DNA of 64,000 bases from Cupriavidus cauae (GCF_008632125.1 NZ_VWRN01000027.1:1-64000); one strand, 5' to 3'; positions 45,616-54,902 are shown, numbered from the stretch's first letter. The notes: generated from the sequence alone by a model not told the origin. Translations and numbers: made by a program.

Positions 45616-46653
45616 ATGCAGCCGAATCAGCAGCATCGGCGGGCCGCGCTCGCCCGTCCGTTTTCTTCAACCAGGCGGCACGCGTTGCGCGCCGTGCTGC
45701 CGGTGCTCGCGCTCGGCACGCTGTGCGCGGTATTGCCGCGGCCCGGCCAAGCGGAAACCTGGCCTGCAAAGCCGATCCGCATGATCGTGCCCTACCCGCC
45801 CGGCGGCCCCACCGATATCGTCGCGCGCGTGGTCGGACAGAAGCTCGGCGAGCGGCTCGGACAACCGGTGGTGGTCGAGAATCGGCCGGGTGCGGGCGGC
45901 AATATCGGCGCGGAGGCCGCCGCCAAGGCCGCGCCCGACGGCTATACCCTGCTGGTCGCCACCACCGCGCATGCCATCAACATGACGCTGTTCCGCAAGC
46001 CGGGGTACGACACGCGTCGCGATTTCGCGCCGGTCAGCCTGCTGACGCGCGGACCGCTGGTGCTAGTGACCGCGCCATCGACGCCGGCGCGCAATGTCGC
46101 CGAGCTGATCGCGCTGGCCAAGGCAAAGCCGGACCAGGTGAGCTTCGCCAGTTCGGGCAATGGCCAGTCGACCCATCTGTCCGCCGAACTGTTCAACGCG
46201 ATGGCGGGCGTGCGCATGACGCACGTGCCGTACAAGGGCAGCGCGCCGGCCCTGACCGATGTGATCGGCGGCCAGGCCACGGTGATGTTCGACACCATGC
46301 TGTCGGCGATGCCGTTCGTGCGCGACGGCAAGCTCAAGGCCCTGGCCGTGACCAGCGCCAAGCGTTCCCCAGCCGCGCCGGATGTGCCGACCGTTGCGGA
46401 GGCGGGTCTGGCCGGCTACGAGGCGACCGCGTGGAATGCGCTGCTGGCGCCAGCCGGCACGCCCGCTCCGGTGATCGACAAGTTGAGCCAGTCGCTGCGC
46501 GCCGTGCTCGACGATGCCGAAGTCCGCTCGCGCTTCGCCACGCAGGGCTTCGGCGCGGAATGGACGTCGCCCGACGCGACCGGCCGCTTCCTCGGCGCCG
46601 AGATCGACAAATGGGCCGGCGTGGTCAAGACCTCCGGCGCCACCATCGACTGA
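45616..46653 (+). CDS. Bug-family (tripartite tricarboxylate) binding protein
   Basis: A 345-residue periplasmic receptor. The Tat-like/Sec signal is at residues 15-46 (FSSTRRHALRAVLPVLALG, ending PGQAE), followed by the Bug signature WPAKPIRMIVPYPPGGPTDIVARVV and VVVENRPGAGGNIGAEAAAKAAPDGYTL. Bug proteins bind carboxylated ligands; most genomes of this group encode many without nearby TctAB permeases, as here. It is the second orphan receptor in this operon, which suggests uptake or sensing of an acidic substrate. Confidence 0.92.
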   Translation: MQPNQQHRRAALARPFSSTRRHALRAVLPVLALGTLCAVLPRPGQAETWPAKPIRMIVPYPPGGPTDIVARVVGQKLGERLGQPVVVENRPGAGGNIGAEAAAKAAPDGYTLLVATTAHAINMTLFRKPGYDTRRDFAPVSLLTRGPLVLVTAPSTPARNVAELIALAKAKPDQVSFASSGNGQSTHLSAELFNAMAGVRMTHVPYKGSAPALTDVIGGQATVMFDTMLSAMPFVRDGKLKALAVTSAKRSPAAPDVPTVAEAGLAGYEATAWNALLAPAGTPAPVIDKLSQSLRAVLDDAEVRSRFATQGFGAEWTSPDATGRFLGAEIDKWAGVVKTSGATID

Positions 46654-46661
46654 GCCTGGCT

Positions 46662-46739
46662 TGCATGGAACCGATGCATTGAACAAGTGCATTGAACCAG
46701 TGCATTGAGCCCAGGCATTGAACGACTTCATTGAACCGA
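46662..46739. repeat. 13-bp tandem repeat, six units
   Basis: Six units of TGCATTGAACCAG-like sequence, each exactly 13 bp, fill the gap between the Bug gene and the acyl-CoA synthetase gene. Unit starts are 46662, 46675, 46688, 46701, 46714 and 46727. Confidence 0.8.
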
Positions 46740-46758
46740 TCGACTACAGGACTACGAC

Positions 46759-48855
46759 ATGTCGGCTTCTCTCCCCCGCGGCCTGCAGGCCCTGCTGACG
46801 CCGCGCTCGATCGCGGTGATCGGCGCCTCGGACCATATCCACAAGATCGGCGGCCGGCCGATCCACTACATGCAGCAGCACGGCTACGGCGGCACGCTTT
46901 ATCCGATCAACCCGCAGCGCGACACGATCCAGGGCCTGCGCAGCTACGCCTCGCTGGACGCGCTGCCGGAAGCGCCGGAGCTGGCCATCGTCGTGGTCGC
47001 CGGCGAGGCCGCCGTGCAGGCAGTCAGCGATTGCGCGCGGCTCGGCGTGGCGGCGGCCATCGTGATCGCCTCGGGCTTCGGCGAAGCGGGCGAGGAAGGC
47101 CGGCGCCAGCAGCAGAAGATGGTCGATATCGCGCGCGCAGGAAATCTGCGCATGGTCGGCCCGAACAGCCAGGGCCTGGCCAATTTCGGCAGCGGCGCGA
47201 TCGCCAGCTTCTCGACGATGTTCATCGAAGTGCCGCCGCAGGATGGGCCGGTCGCGGTGATCAGCCAGAGCGGCGGCATGGGCGCGATGGTCTACGGCCT
47301 GCTGCGCCACCAGGGCATCGGCGTGCGGCACATGCATGCGACCGGCAACCAGGCGGACGTCACGGTCAGCGACCTGGCGCTGGCCGTCGCGCACGATCAC
47401 GACGTGCAGCTGATGCTGCTGTATCTGGAGACGCTCAACGATCCGGCTACGCTGGCGCAGGCAGCCGCGGTGGCGCGCGCACGCGGCGTGCCGATCGTCG
47501 CGGTCAAGGCCGGCCGCACCAGCGCGGGCCAGCGCGCGGCGGCCTCGCACACCGGCGCGCTCGCCAACGAGGATCGCGCCGTCGATGCCTTCCTCGCGCA
47601 TCACGGCATCTGGCGCGTCGACGACGCCCATGCGCTGGCGCGCTGCGCACCGCTGTATCTGCGCGACTGGCAGCCGCAGGGGCGCGGGCTCGTCGTCGTC
47701 AGCAATTCCGGCGCGAGCTGCGTGATGGCGGCCGACGCCGCCGAGTCATGCGGACTGTCGATGGCGCCGCTGGCGGCACAGACCCAGTCCGCGCTGGCCG
47801 AACGCCTGCCCGGCTTTGCCGCCACCGCCAATCCGGTCGACGTGACCGCCGCCCTGCTGACCAACAGCGCGCTGTTCGGTGATGTGCTGCCGGTGATCGC
47901 GGGCGACGCGGCGGCGGACATGGTGCTGCTCGATATTCCGGTGGCGGGCATGGGCTACGACATCGAACGCTTTGCCACCGATGCGGCCGCCTTCGCCGAT
48001 ACCAGCGGCAAGCCCATCGTGGTGGCGGCCTGGCAGCAGGGCGTGGCCGCGCCGTTCCGGCAGCGCGGCGTACCGGTCTACGCCAACGCCGGCGAGGCGC
48101 TGCCGGCGCTGAGCCAGTGGCGCGCGCACCGGTTGCGGCTGGCGGAGCTGTTCGCGCGTCCACCGGCACCGCCCGCGGCGGTGGCGCCCGATGTCTCGTC
48201 GCCCTCGGCGACGCTGAGCGAAGCGGCCAGCCTCGCACGCCTGGCCGAGGCCGGCGTTCCGGTCGTCGCGCATCGCCTGTGCCGCAGCGCCGATGAGGCG
48301 GTGTCGGCCTGGCGTGCGCTGGATGGCCCCGTCGCGGTCAAGGCCTGCGCGGCCGCGGTGCCGCACAAGAGCGAACACGGTCTGGTGGCGCTCGGCTGCA
48401 ACGACGCCGATTCGATCGTCGCGGCATTCGAGCGGCAGATGGCCACGCTGGCCGGCATGGGTGTCGAGGCCGAGGGCGTCATCGTCGCGGCGATGGTGCG
48501 CGGGCAGCGCGAATGCATGATCGGCGCGCACTGGGACCCGGTGTTCGGCGCGGTGCTGGTGGTCGGCGACGGCGGCAAGTATGTCGAGGCGCTGCGCGAC
48601 ACCGCGGTGCTGCTGGCGACCTGCGAGGAAGAGGATGTCGCCCGCGCGCTGCGCACGCTTCGCATCGCCCCGCTGCTGGCCGGCGTGCGTGGCGAAGCGG
48701 CCGTTGACATGGCGGCGCTGTGCCGCACCGCGGTGTCGGTCGGCAGGATGGTGCACGCCGCGGGCGGCGCGATCCGGTCGGTCGACCTGAACCCGGTGAT
48801 GGCGAGCCCGGATGGCGTGGTGGTGGTCGATGCGTTGATGGAAGTGGCGGCTTGA
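46759..48855 (+). CDS. ADP-forming acyl-CoA synthetase (fused alpha-beta)
   Basis: A 698-residue acyl-CoA synthetase of the NDP-forming type. Domains in order: CoA-binding ([22 protein letters not shown]), succinyl-CoA-ligase-like domain ([18 protein letters not shown]) with the phospho-His candidate in [13 protein letters not shown] near residue 255, and ATP-grasp ([42 protein letters not shown]). It would activate an acid to its CoA thioester or recover ATP from one. In this operon it probably activates the acid that the thiolase-DUF35 pair then cleaves; the order of steps is inferred. Confidence 0.9.
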   Translation: MSASLPRGLQALLTPRSIAVIGASDHIHKIGGRPIHYMQQHGYGGTLYPINPQRDTIQGLRSYASLDALPEAPELAIVVVAGEAAVQAVSDCARLGVAAAIVIASGFGEAGEEGRRQQQKMVDIARAGNLRMVGPNSQGLANFGSGAIASFSTMFIEVPPQDGPVAVISQSGGMGAMVYGLLRHQGIGVRHMHATGNQADVTVSDLALAVAHDHDVQLMLLYLETLNDPATLAQAAAVARARGVPIVAVKAGRTSAGQRAAASHTGALANEDRAVDAFLAHHGIWRVDDAHALARCAPLYLRDWQPQGRGLVVVSNSGASCVMAADAAESCGLSMAPLAAQTQSALAERLPGFAATANPVDVTAALLTNSALFGDVLPVIAGDAAADMVLLDIPVAGMGYDIERFATDAAAFADTSGKPIVVAAWQQGVAAPFRQRGVPVYANAGEALPALSQWRAHRLRLAELFARPPAPPAAVAPDVSSPSATLSEAASLARLAEAGVPVVAHRLCRSADEAVSAWRALDGPVAVKACAAAVPHKSEHGLVALGCNDADSIVAAFERQMATLAGMGVEAEGVIVAAMVRGQRECMIGAHWDPVFGAVLVVGDGGKYVEALRDTAVLLATCEEEDVARALRTLRIAPLLAGVRGEAAVDMAALCRTAVSVGRMVHAAGGAIRSVDLNPVMASPDGVVVVDALMEVAA

Positions 48856-48934
48856 CGATGGCGGGCCGGGTATCCGCGAAAGATGCCCGGCCCTCCATCC
48901 TCGCCCTCCATCGGCATTCCCGCAAATAAATTTC

Positions 48935-48963
48935 TTGCTATTCAATCGCGTACGATCTATATT
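48935..48963 (+). promoter_or_regulatory. Promoter of ohrR
   Basis: TTGCTA (48935-48940) and TATATT (48958-48963) are spaced by 17 bp, a good sigma-70 match. The start point would be near 48970, directly at the ohrR ATG. Confidence 0.65.
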
Positions 48964-48970
48964 CTGCTCC

Positions 48971-49441
48971 ATGAACGCCGCATCGAACTCCCGGATCGAC
49001 CCTGCCACCGCGCTGCTGCTGGACCGGCAGTTCTGTTTCTCGGTCTATTCGGCCTCGCTCGCGCTGAACAAGCTGTACCGCAAGCTGCTGCGCCCGCTGG
49101 GCCTGACCTATCCGCAATACCTGGCGATGATGGTGCTGTGGGAACAGGACGGCCTGACGGTGTCGGAGATCGGTGCCCGGCTGAATCTGGATTCGGCCAC
49201 GCTGACGCCGTTGCTCAAGCGCCTCGAGACGCAGGAGCTGGTCTCGCGGGCCCGCGCGGCGGCGGACGAGCGTCAGGTCATCGTCAGCCTGACCAAGGCC
49301 GGCCGCGCGCTGAAGACACAGGCCGGCAAGGTCCCGGAGTCGGTGTTGTGCGCGTCGGCGTGCAGCGTCGAGGAACTGACCAGCCTGAAGCGCAAGCTCG
49401 ACAGCGTGACGGCGAAGATCGCCCGGAACGCGGTCGACTGA
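48971..49441 (+). CDS. ohrR: OhrR, MarR-family peroxide sensor (two-Cys type)
   Basis: A 156-residue MarR-family repressor. The reactive Cys22 lies in [19 protein letters not shown] and the partner Cys127 in ESVLCASAC; the same numbering is used in Xanthomonas OhrR, where organic hydroperoxides form a Cys22-Cys127 bond. The winged helix includes [25 protein letters not shown]. There is no ribosome site before ATG 48971 and the promoter start point falls at the ATG, so the mRNA may be leaderless. ohr follows with its own promoter. Confidence 0.92.
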   Translation: MNAASNSRIDPATALLLDRQFCFSVYSASLALNKLYRKLLRPLGLTYPQYLAMMVLWEQDGLTVSEIGARLNLDSATLTPLLKRLETQELVSRARAAADERQVIVSLTKAGRALKTQAGKVPESVLCASACSVEELTSLKRKLDSVTAKIARNAVD

Positions 49442-49469
49442 GCCGCACGGGATGGCGACGCTCCCTGAC

Positions 49470-49509
49470 TTGACGAATTTATATAGCACGCTATGTAATA
49501 GCGCACTAT
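49470..49509 (+). promoter_or_regulatory. Promoter and double OhrR operator of ohr
   Basis: TTGACG (49470-49475) and TGTAAT (49494-49499) form a promoter with 18-bp spacing. Two palindromes overlap and follow the -10: ATAGCACGCTAT (49483-49494) and ATAGCGCACTAT (49498-49509), repeated with a 15-bp step. They probably bind two OhrR dimers. Confidence 0.65.
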
Positions 49510-49513
49510 GTTA

Positions 49514-49578
49514 AAGCAAAAACCCGAAGCAAAACCTTGAAGCAAAACCCTGAAGTCCAACCCTGAAGCAGAACCCGG
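49514..49578. repeat. 13-bp tandem repeat, five units
   Basis: Five units of AAGCAAAACCCTG-like sequence, exactly 13 bp each, make up most of the ohr 5' leader, ending 23 bp before the start codon. Confidence 0.8.
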
Positions 49579-49601
49579 CCATCAACCCGAAGGAGCCAAC
49601 C

Positions 49602-50027
49602 ATGTCGATCGAAAAAGTCCTGTACCGTGCCCAAGCCCAAGCCACCGGTGGCCGTGACGGCCGCGCCGTCTCGTCCGATGGCGCGCTCGAGGTCAAGCTG
49701 AGCACGCCGCGCGAACTGGGCGGCGCCGGCGGTCCCGGCACCAACCCCGAGCAGCTGTTCGCCGCCGGCTACTCGGCCTGTTTCCTTGGCGCCCTGAAGT
49801 TCGTCGCCGGCCGCGAGAAAGTCGCCCTGCCCGCCGAGACCACGATCACCGGCAACGTCGGCATCGGCCAGATCCCGACGGGCTTCGGCATCGAGGTCGA
49901 GCTGCAGATCTCGATTCCGGGCGTGGCGCGCGAGACCGCGCAGGCGCTGGTCGACAAGGCCCACGTCGTCTGCCCGTATTCGAACGCGACGCGCGGCAAC
50001 ATCGACGTGCGCCTGACGCTGGTCTGA
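49602..50027 (+). CDS. ohr: Organic hydroperoxide resistance protein Ohr
   Basis: A 141-residue thiol peroxidase of the Ohr/OsmC family. The two reactive cysteines are Cys60 ([13 protein letters not shown]) and Cys124 ([18 protein letters not shown]), both in the expected contexts. It reduces organic and fatty-acid hydroperoxides. AAGGAG before the ATG supports the start. It follows ohrR and carries a double palindrome at its promoter. A strong hairpin ends the transcript. Confidence 0.96.
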   Translation: MSIEKVLYRAQAQATGGRDGRAVSSDGALEVKLSTPRELGGAGGPGTNPEQLFAAGYSACFLGALKFVAGREKVALPAETTITGNVGIGQIPTGFGIEVELQISIPGVARETAQALVDKAHVVCPYSNATRGNIDVRLTLV

Positions 50028-50041
50028 TCCGGACCACGCCG

Positions 50042-50086
50042 GCACAAGGCCGCGGCGGGTGCTCAGGCGCCGCCGCGGCCTTGTGC
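50042..50086. terminator. Long hairpin between ohr and a convergent gene
   Basis: GCACAAGGCCGCGGCGG (50042-50058) pairs perfectly with 50070-50086, giving a 17-bp stem with an 11-nt loop. It starts 15 bp past the ohr stop and includes the last codons of the convergent gene. No U-tract is present, but the stem is very stable. Confidence 0.6.
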
Positions 50087-50326
50087 AATCAGCGCGCGCA
50101 GTTGCGGATCGCGCGGCTCGAGCACGTCGAACAGCCCCAGCGCGGTCAGGGCCGGAATCAGCGCGATCAGGTCCTTTCTCGCCGCGGCACGGCTCTCGTT
50201 GGATTGCGCGGGATCGGACAGCACGCGCCAGCTGGCGAGGAACGCGCCGACACTGCCCTTGCGTACGGTGATGCCGTCGGCCTGTACGGCATCGACATGG
50301 TCGGGGAGCATGGCTTCCGGCTTCAT
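50063..50326 (-). CDS. Small conserved-looking hypothetical protein
   Basis: An 87-residue soluble protein with no signal or membrane helix (DGITVRKGSVGAFLASWRVL, then ARKDLIALIPALTALGLFDVLEPRDPQLRALIAQG). GGAG seven bases before the ATG at 50326 supports translation. The mixed hydrophobic pattern in its second half suggests helices. I recognise no family. Its C terminus overlaps the convergent hairpin. Confidence 0.6.
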   Translation of the reverse strand: MKPEAMLPDHVDAVQADGITVRKGSVGAFLASWRVLSDPAQSNESRAAARKDLIALIPALTALGLFDVLEPRDPQLRALIAQGRGGA

Positions 50327-50497
50327 GCGCGGTCTCCGTGGGTCTCGGCGAACGGTCGGGATGGCGTGGCAGATGTCATCGAATGGCTCCGTGAGTGGCC
50401 GGTATCGGGCAATGCAGGCAGTCTAGGGGGCGCACGCCTTGCCCGCCAACGCTAGAATGTCAACCGATAATGCAATCGGGCCAACCATTCGATCACC

Positions 50498-51256
50498 GTG
50501 TCGCTGAAGCACATCCGCCGGCTGTCGCACGCCGGCATCCGCGAGCGCCGTCCGCATCGTCATGACGACGGACAGCTCTTCACGATCCGGACGGGCGTGG
50601 TGGCCATCGAGGCCGACGGCGGCCGATGGGTGATGCCGACGGGCTGCATCGCGTGGATTCCGCCCGGCATCGTGCATGGCGCTAGCGTGCAGGGCGGCAT
50701 GGTCGGCACCAGCCTGTATTTCGACGGTACGTGGAGCCGCGCCGCGATGCCGGACACGGTCAAGGTGGCCAGGCTGTCGCCGCTGCTGGACGCGCTGCTC
50801 GGCGCGCTGACGAGCAACGAAGCGCCCACCGGCACCGCCCTCGATCACTACCTCGCCGTGTTTGCCGACGCGTTCGCGCGCGAGCCTGCGCAGACGCTGT
50901 TCCTGCCGATGCCGCGCGAGCCGCGGCTGGTGCGGATGGCGACGCGGATGCTGGCCGCGCCGGACGACAACACCGGTCTCGATGGCTGGGCCGCACGCAT
51001 CGGCATGAGCCGCCGCACGCTGACACGGCGCTTCCAGGCCGAGACCGGTTGGACCATCGGCCAGTGGCGGCAGCAGATGCGGCTGCTTGCGGCGATGGAG
51101 CGGCTCGCCGCCGGCCACAGCGTCACGGCGATTGCGCTCGATCTGGGCTATGCCAGCGTCAGCAGCTTTATCGCGGTGTTCCGCCGCTATCTCGGCACGA
51201 CGCCGCGCGCGTTTATGCCCGCGGGCGGCGCCGCGCGCTCACGATCGCTCCGCTAG
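50498..51256 (+). CDS. AraC-family regulator with cupin N terminus
   Basis: A 252-residue regulator. The N-terminal cupin-like sensor (HRHDDGQLFTIRTGVVAIEADGGRWVMPTGCIAWIPPGIVHG) is of the AraC type with a His-rich pocket. The C-terminal double helix-turn-helix is LDGWAARIGMSRRTLTRRFQAETG and ALDLGYASVSSFIAVFRRYLGTTPRAF. GTG at 50498 is the start. Its last 18 bp overlap the convergent EamA gene. The likely target is that exporter or the divergent small gene, but this is a guess. Confidence 0.88.
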   Translation: MSLKHIRRLSHAGIRERRPHRHDDGQLFTIRTGVVAIEADGGRWVMPTGCIAWIPPGIVHGASVQGGMVGTSLYFDGTWSRAAMPDTVKVARLSPLLDALLGALTSNEAPTGTALDHYLAVFADAFAREPAQTLFLPMPREPRLVRMATRMLAAPDDNTGLDGWAARIGMSRRTLTRRFQAETGWTIGQWRQQMRLLAAMERLAAGHSVTAIALDLGYASVSSFIAVFRRYLGTTPRAFMPAGGAARSRSLR

Positions 51257-52198
51257 CCCGCATGCGTGCTTGCGGGATGCATGCTTGCGGCATGCAGCCT
51301 TGCGCGGTCCGGCCGGATTGCGCTTGCCGACCAGCACCAGACTCAGCACGGCCACCACCACACAGCCGATGCCGACGAGCTGGCTCGTGCCGACCGGCTC
51401 GCCCAGCAGCAGAAAGGCCATCGCCACCGCCGATATCGGCGCCAGCGCGGTGAACAGCGATGCCTCGGTGCCGGTCGTGCGCGCGGAGCCCGCATACCAC
51501 AGCACGAAGCCCGCCACGGTGGGCACCAGCGCGTAATACAGCACCGCCGCCAGCGCCCCGCTCGGCAGTCCATGCCGCCATGGCGCCTCGAACAGCGCGG
51601 GAACGATGGACGCGGCCAGGCCGATCGCCGTCATCACGGTCGACAGCGCCAGCGGCTGCAGCGGTTGGCGCAGCCGCTTGTTCAGCAGAATGAACAGGCT
51701 CTCGCAGACCACCGCGCCCATCACCAGGGCGTTGCCAAGCCACGTCCCCCGGCCGCCGTCGGCGCCCTCTTCCGGTACCGCCACGGCAAGCACGCCCGCC
51801 GTCGCCAGCCCAATGGCCAGCAGCAAGGCCACGCCCGGGCGCTCCTTCAGTACAACGATCGAGACCAGCGCCGACACCACGGGCAGCGTGCCGATGATCA
51901 CGCCGGCGTCCGCGGCCGAGGTCATCCGCAGGCCGGAGATCAGCAAGGTGGTATAGCCGACGCTGCCGGCGACCGCCTGCAGTACGAGCAGCAACCCGTC
52001 GCCACGGCCGATGGCCGGCATGCGCGTGCCGGTCAGCTTCATCAGCAACAGGAAGCCGGGCAAGGCGATGGCAAAGCGCAGCGCCGTCGCAGTGAACGGC
52101 GGCAGCCCCGCCGCGATGACCTTGCTGGCAATGACGGTACTGCCGACCAGGATCATGGCCAGCGCCAGATAGAAATAACCTTCGGTTTTGCCGGACAT
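51239..52198 (-). CDS. EamA-family (DMT) transporter
   Basis: A 319-residue membrane protein with ten predicted helices and two EamA repeats (VGSTVIASKVIAAGLPPFTATALRF in the first, LVPTVAGFVLWYAGSARTTGTEASLFTALAPISAV in the second). The substrate is unknown. The C-terminal tail is a Cys/Lys/His-rich repeat of five residues (RKAAC, RKHAS, RKHAC) encoded by 15-bp repeats around 51262-51305. It overlaps the convergent AraC gene by 18 bp. Confidence 0.88.
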   Translation of the reverse strand: MSGKTEGYFYLALAMILVGSTVIASKVIAAGLPPFTATALRFAIALPGFLLLMKLTGTRMPAIGRGDGLLLVLQAVAGSVGYTTLLISGLRMTSAADAGVIIGTLPVVSALVSIVVLKERPGVALLLAIGLATAGVLAVAVPEEGADGGRGTWLGNALVMGAVVCESLFILLNKRLRQPLQPLALSTVMTAIGLAASIVPALFEAPWRHGLPSGALAAVLYYALVPTVAGFVLWYAGSARTTGTEASLFTALAPISAVAMAFLLLGEPVGTSQLVGIGCVVVAVLSLVLVGKRNPAGPRKAACRKHASRKHACGLAERS

Positions 52199-52301
52199 GG
52201 CCGCCTCCGCATCGTTGGATGCCTAAGGCTAGGCCGCGGCGTGGCGGGCGTCTTGAACGAAATTGCAGCGGCGCGGAAAGCGGGCGTCTGGACGGTCGTC
52301 G

Positions 52302-53159
52302 TCAGCGCAGGGACCGGCCGGTGGCGACGGCGGCATAGGCGCTGGGAGACAGGCCGTATTTCTTCACGAAAATGCGCGTCATATGGCTCTGATCGGCAAA
52401 ACCGCTGCCGATTGCCGCATCGGCCAGCGGCTCGCCGCGCGCGATCAGGCGACGCGCGAGGTCGATCCGCCGCTGCACCAGATAGGCATGCGGCGTCAGT
52501 CCGGTGGCCCGGGTAAAGGCGCGCAGCACCTGGAAGCGGCTCAGGCCGCTGGCATGGGCGAGCTCGTCCAGCGTCACCGGCACCGAGGGATCGTCGTCGA
52601 TGCGCGCCAGCGCATGGGCAATCGCCGCCGGGGTGCCGTCGCCGTCCCGCATGCCTTGCCGGCAATCCATCGTGCTCGCGACCAGCATCAACAGCAGGCT
52701 GTCGCGACGCAAGGCCGTATCCGGGGCATTGCCCCCGGTCATCGCGTCGAACAATTGCGTGAAGACCGTGGCCGAGGCACGATCGCTCAGCACCGGCAGC
52801 ACGAATTCTCCGAGCCGCGCGGCCCCTTCGCTCACATCGTGACAGACCGGCGCCACCACCTCGGGATCGAAATACAGGATGCGCCACGACCGCCCGGCCT
52901 CGTCCAGCGGCAGGCCGTCGTGCACCTCGCCGGGATTGACCGTGATGATGTCGCCGGCTACCGCCTGCACCTCGCCACGGCCGCTCGCCGAGCGCTGCGC
53001 GCCCCGCTCGACCACGCCGATGCCGAACTGTTCGTGCGTATGACGGGCGAAACGGTGCCGCGAGCTGGCCTGGACGGCGAGCACACCGGGCAACGCGCAA
53101 GGGAGGAGCTGGAACTGGCCGGCAGGCATCGGATTGGGAGGAAACGGTATTGGAACCAT
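52302..53159 (-). CDS. AraC-family regulator
   Basis: A 285-residue AraC-type activator. The N-terminal sensor has SSRHRFARHTHEQFGIGVVERGAQ and GDIITVNPGEVHDGLP. The C-terminal pair of helix-turn-helices is TLDELAHASGLSRFQVLRAFTRATGLTPHAYLVQRRID and [29 protein letters not shown] at 53159 is chosen, with 53129 as the alternative; neither has a clear ribosome site. It lies just upstream of the EamA gene on the same strand, 103 bp away, and diverges from a LysR gene. Confidence 0.87.
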   Translation of the reverse strand: MVPIPFPPNPMPAGQFQLLPCALPGVLAVQASSRHRFARHTHEQFGIGVVERGAQRSASGRGEVQAVAGDIITVNPGEVHDGLPLDEAGRSWRILYFDPEVVAPVCHDVSEGAARLGEFVLPVLSDRASATVFTQLFDAMTGGNAPDTALRRDSLLLMLVASTMDCRQGMRDGDGTPAAIAHALARIDDDPSVPVTLDELAHASGLSRFQVLRAFTRATGLTPHAYLVQRRIDLARRLIARGEPLADAAIGSGFADQSHMTRIFVKKYGLSPSAYAAVATGRSLR

Positions 53160-53173
53160 AGCACGGGCCCCGA

Positions 53174-53242
53174 TGGACAGTGCCGGTTGAATCGATTCCA
53201 ATGCAGACGCCACGGAGCACGTGCTTCGTCCGATACTGTCCA
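53174..53242. promoter_or_regulatory. Nested palindromes between divergent regulators
   Basis: TGGACAGT (53174-53181) and ACTGTCCA (53235-53242) are an 8-bp inverted pair that spans most of the 96-bp spacer. Inside lie two 10-bp perfect palindromes, GAATCGATTC (53189-53198) and AGCACGTGCT (53216-53225). They are candidate operators for the AraC and LysR products on either side. Confidence 0.45.
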
Positions 53243-53255
53243 GCGCCCTCCCTCG

Positions 53256-54152
53256 ATGCAAGACAAAGACCGCCTGCTTCGCACCTTTCTCGCCGTCGCG
53301 CGCGCCGGATCGCTGCGCGCTGCCTCCACTTCGCTCGGCATCACGCAGGCCGCCGTCAGCAAGCAGATCGCCGCGCTGGAAACGTTCCTCGGGGCGCCAC
53401 TGTTCGACCGCCACGGGCGCGGGATGCGGCCGACACCCCTGGGAGAACGGCTGGTCGGCGATATCGATCAGGGATTCGGCATGGTCGACAGCGCGCTGGA
53501 CGTTGCGCGGCAGGCCTCGGCCGGCGGCCATGGGCGCGTGACGATCGCCACCGTCAATACGCTGGCGGCCTATCTGATTCCGGAGGTCGTCGCCTCGCTG
53601 CGGGCCGCGCACCCGGGCATCACGCTCGGCGTGTTCAACGCCAGCTCGCCCGATGTGGTGGAACGGGTCGAACGCGGGCTCGCCGATATCGGCCTGGTCT
53701 ACGACCTCGCCGTCGATACCGACGCGGTGGCGCTGCGGCGGCTGTGCATCGAGCAGATCGCCGCCTATAGCCGCGAGCTGGGCGCGCCGACACCGGGAAC
53801 GCTGAGCGTCGCCGCGCTGGCACAGCGGCCGCTGATCGTGCCGCCGCGCCCGTACGCGCTGCGGCGCGTGATCGAACGGGAATTGCCGGCGCCGTTGTCG
53901 ATCGCCGTCGAGAGCAATTCGGTCAGCATGTCGCTCGACCTGGCGATGCAGGGCGTCGGCACCACGATCCTGCCGCGCGATCTGCCCGACATCGCCATCA
54001 CGGCGCGCGGGCTGCATCGCCTCGCCATCGAAGGCGCCAACCTGCATCGCCATGTGGTGCTGATCCACCGCAGCGGCACGCCCCCGAGCCAGGCGGTCAG
54101 CCGGGCCATCCGCGCGATCGAGGCGGCCGCGGCCCGCATCGCGACGCGATAG
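53256..54152 (+). CDS. LysR-family transcriptional regulator
   Basis: A 298-residue LysR-type regulator. It opens with LRTFLAVARAGSLRAASTSLGITQAAVSKQIAALETFLG, a normal winged helix, and the effector domain includes VTIATVNTLAAYLIPEVVASLRAAHPGI and LDLAMQGVGTTILPRDL. The ATG at 53256 fits the family; the longer open frame (from 52263) overlaps the divergent AraC gene. It converges on the class II aldolase gene and may control the aldolase-Bug genes or the divergent AraC gene. Confidence 0.88.
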   Translation: MQDKDRLLRTFLAVARAGSLRAASTSLGITQAAVSKQIAALETFLGAPLFDRHGRGMRPTPLGERLVGDIDQGFGMVDSALDVARQASAGGHGRVTIATVNTLAAYLIPEVVASLRAAHPGITLGVFNASSPDVVERVERGLADIGLVYDLAVDTDAVALRRLCIEQIAAYSRELGAPTPGTLSVAALAQRPLIVPPRPYALRRVIERELPAPLSIAVESNSVSMSLDLAMQGVGTTILPRDLPDIAITARGLHRLAIEGANLHRHVVLIHRSGTPPSQAVSRAIRAIEAAAARIATR

Positions 54153-54167
54153 CGCGCGGCCCATGTA

Positions 54168-54902
54168 TCAACGGCGTAGCGTCGTTTTCGCCTGGCGGAC
54201 CCAGTACGCAAAGGTCGCGTTGACGATTGCCGGCTGCAGCAGGAAGTCGTGCGCCTCGCGCGCAGCCGCCGGATCGACCTGCTGCAGCGGCCCGACGGCC
54301 AGCGCGTCCAGGCACATCCGGGCATTGCGCTCGGCGAACACGTTCAGGTAGACGGCCTCCTGCAGCGTCGCACCGGTGCAGACGGCGCCATGATTGACCA
54401 GGAAGGCGGTACGCCGCCCCGCCAGCGCGCCCGAGATCAGTTCGCCTTCGTCGTCGCCGGTCGGCACGCCGGGCCAGTGGGCCAGGAAGCCGCAGTCGTC
54501 GTGGAACATCGCCGCATCCATATGCGCCACCGGCATCGGCATGCCCAGCATCGACAGCGCCGACAACGCCGGCGGATGGGTATGCACGATCGCCTTGACC
54601 TCCGGATGGTGGCGATAGATCCAGCTGTGGAAGCGCACGCCGGGATTGGCCCGGCCCTTGCCCTGCAGCGTGTTCAGTTCCGCATCGACCAGCAGCACAT
54701 TGGCGGCGCTGGCCTCTTCCATGCCCGTACCGAGGGCGAGCGTAACCATGCCGCCGGAGTCGGGATCGCGCATCGTGATCTGCCCGGCCAGCCCCGCGGC
54801 ATGGCCCTGGGCGGCAAGGATCAGGCAGGCATCGACGAAGGTATCGAGATCGGCGCCGACGGTGGCGCCGGGGACGGCATCGAGCAACAAGGTCTTGGTC
54901 AT
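54168..54902 (-). CDS. Class II aldolase/adducin-family protein
   Basis: A 244-residue zinc-dependent aldolase-fold protein. The metal-site elements are AIVHTHPPALSALS and the later His in FLVNHGAVCTG; LDTFVDACLILAAQGHAAGLAGQITMRD is the usual opening. Members cleave sugar phosphates or decarboxylate/process small hydroxy acids, so the substrate is open. It lies 46 bp downstream of a Bug binding-protein gene on the same strand, probably as one transcript. Confidence 0.87.
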   Translation of the reverse strand: MTKTLLLDAVPGATVGADLDTFVDACLILAAQGHAAGLAGQITMRDPDSGGMVTLALGTGMEEASAANVLLVDAELNTLQGKGRANPGVRFHSWIYRHHPEVKAIVHTHPPALSALSMLGMPMPVAHMDAAMFHDDCGFLAHWPGVPTGDDEGELISGALAGRRTAFLVNHGAVCTGATLQEAVYLNVFAERNARMCLDALAVGPLQQVDPAAAREAHDFLLQPAIVNATFAYWVRQAKTTLRR

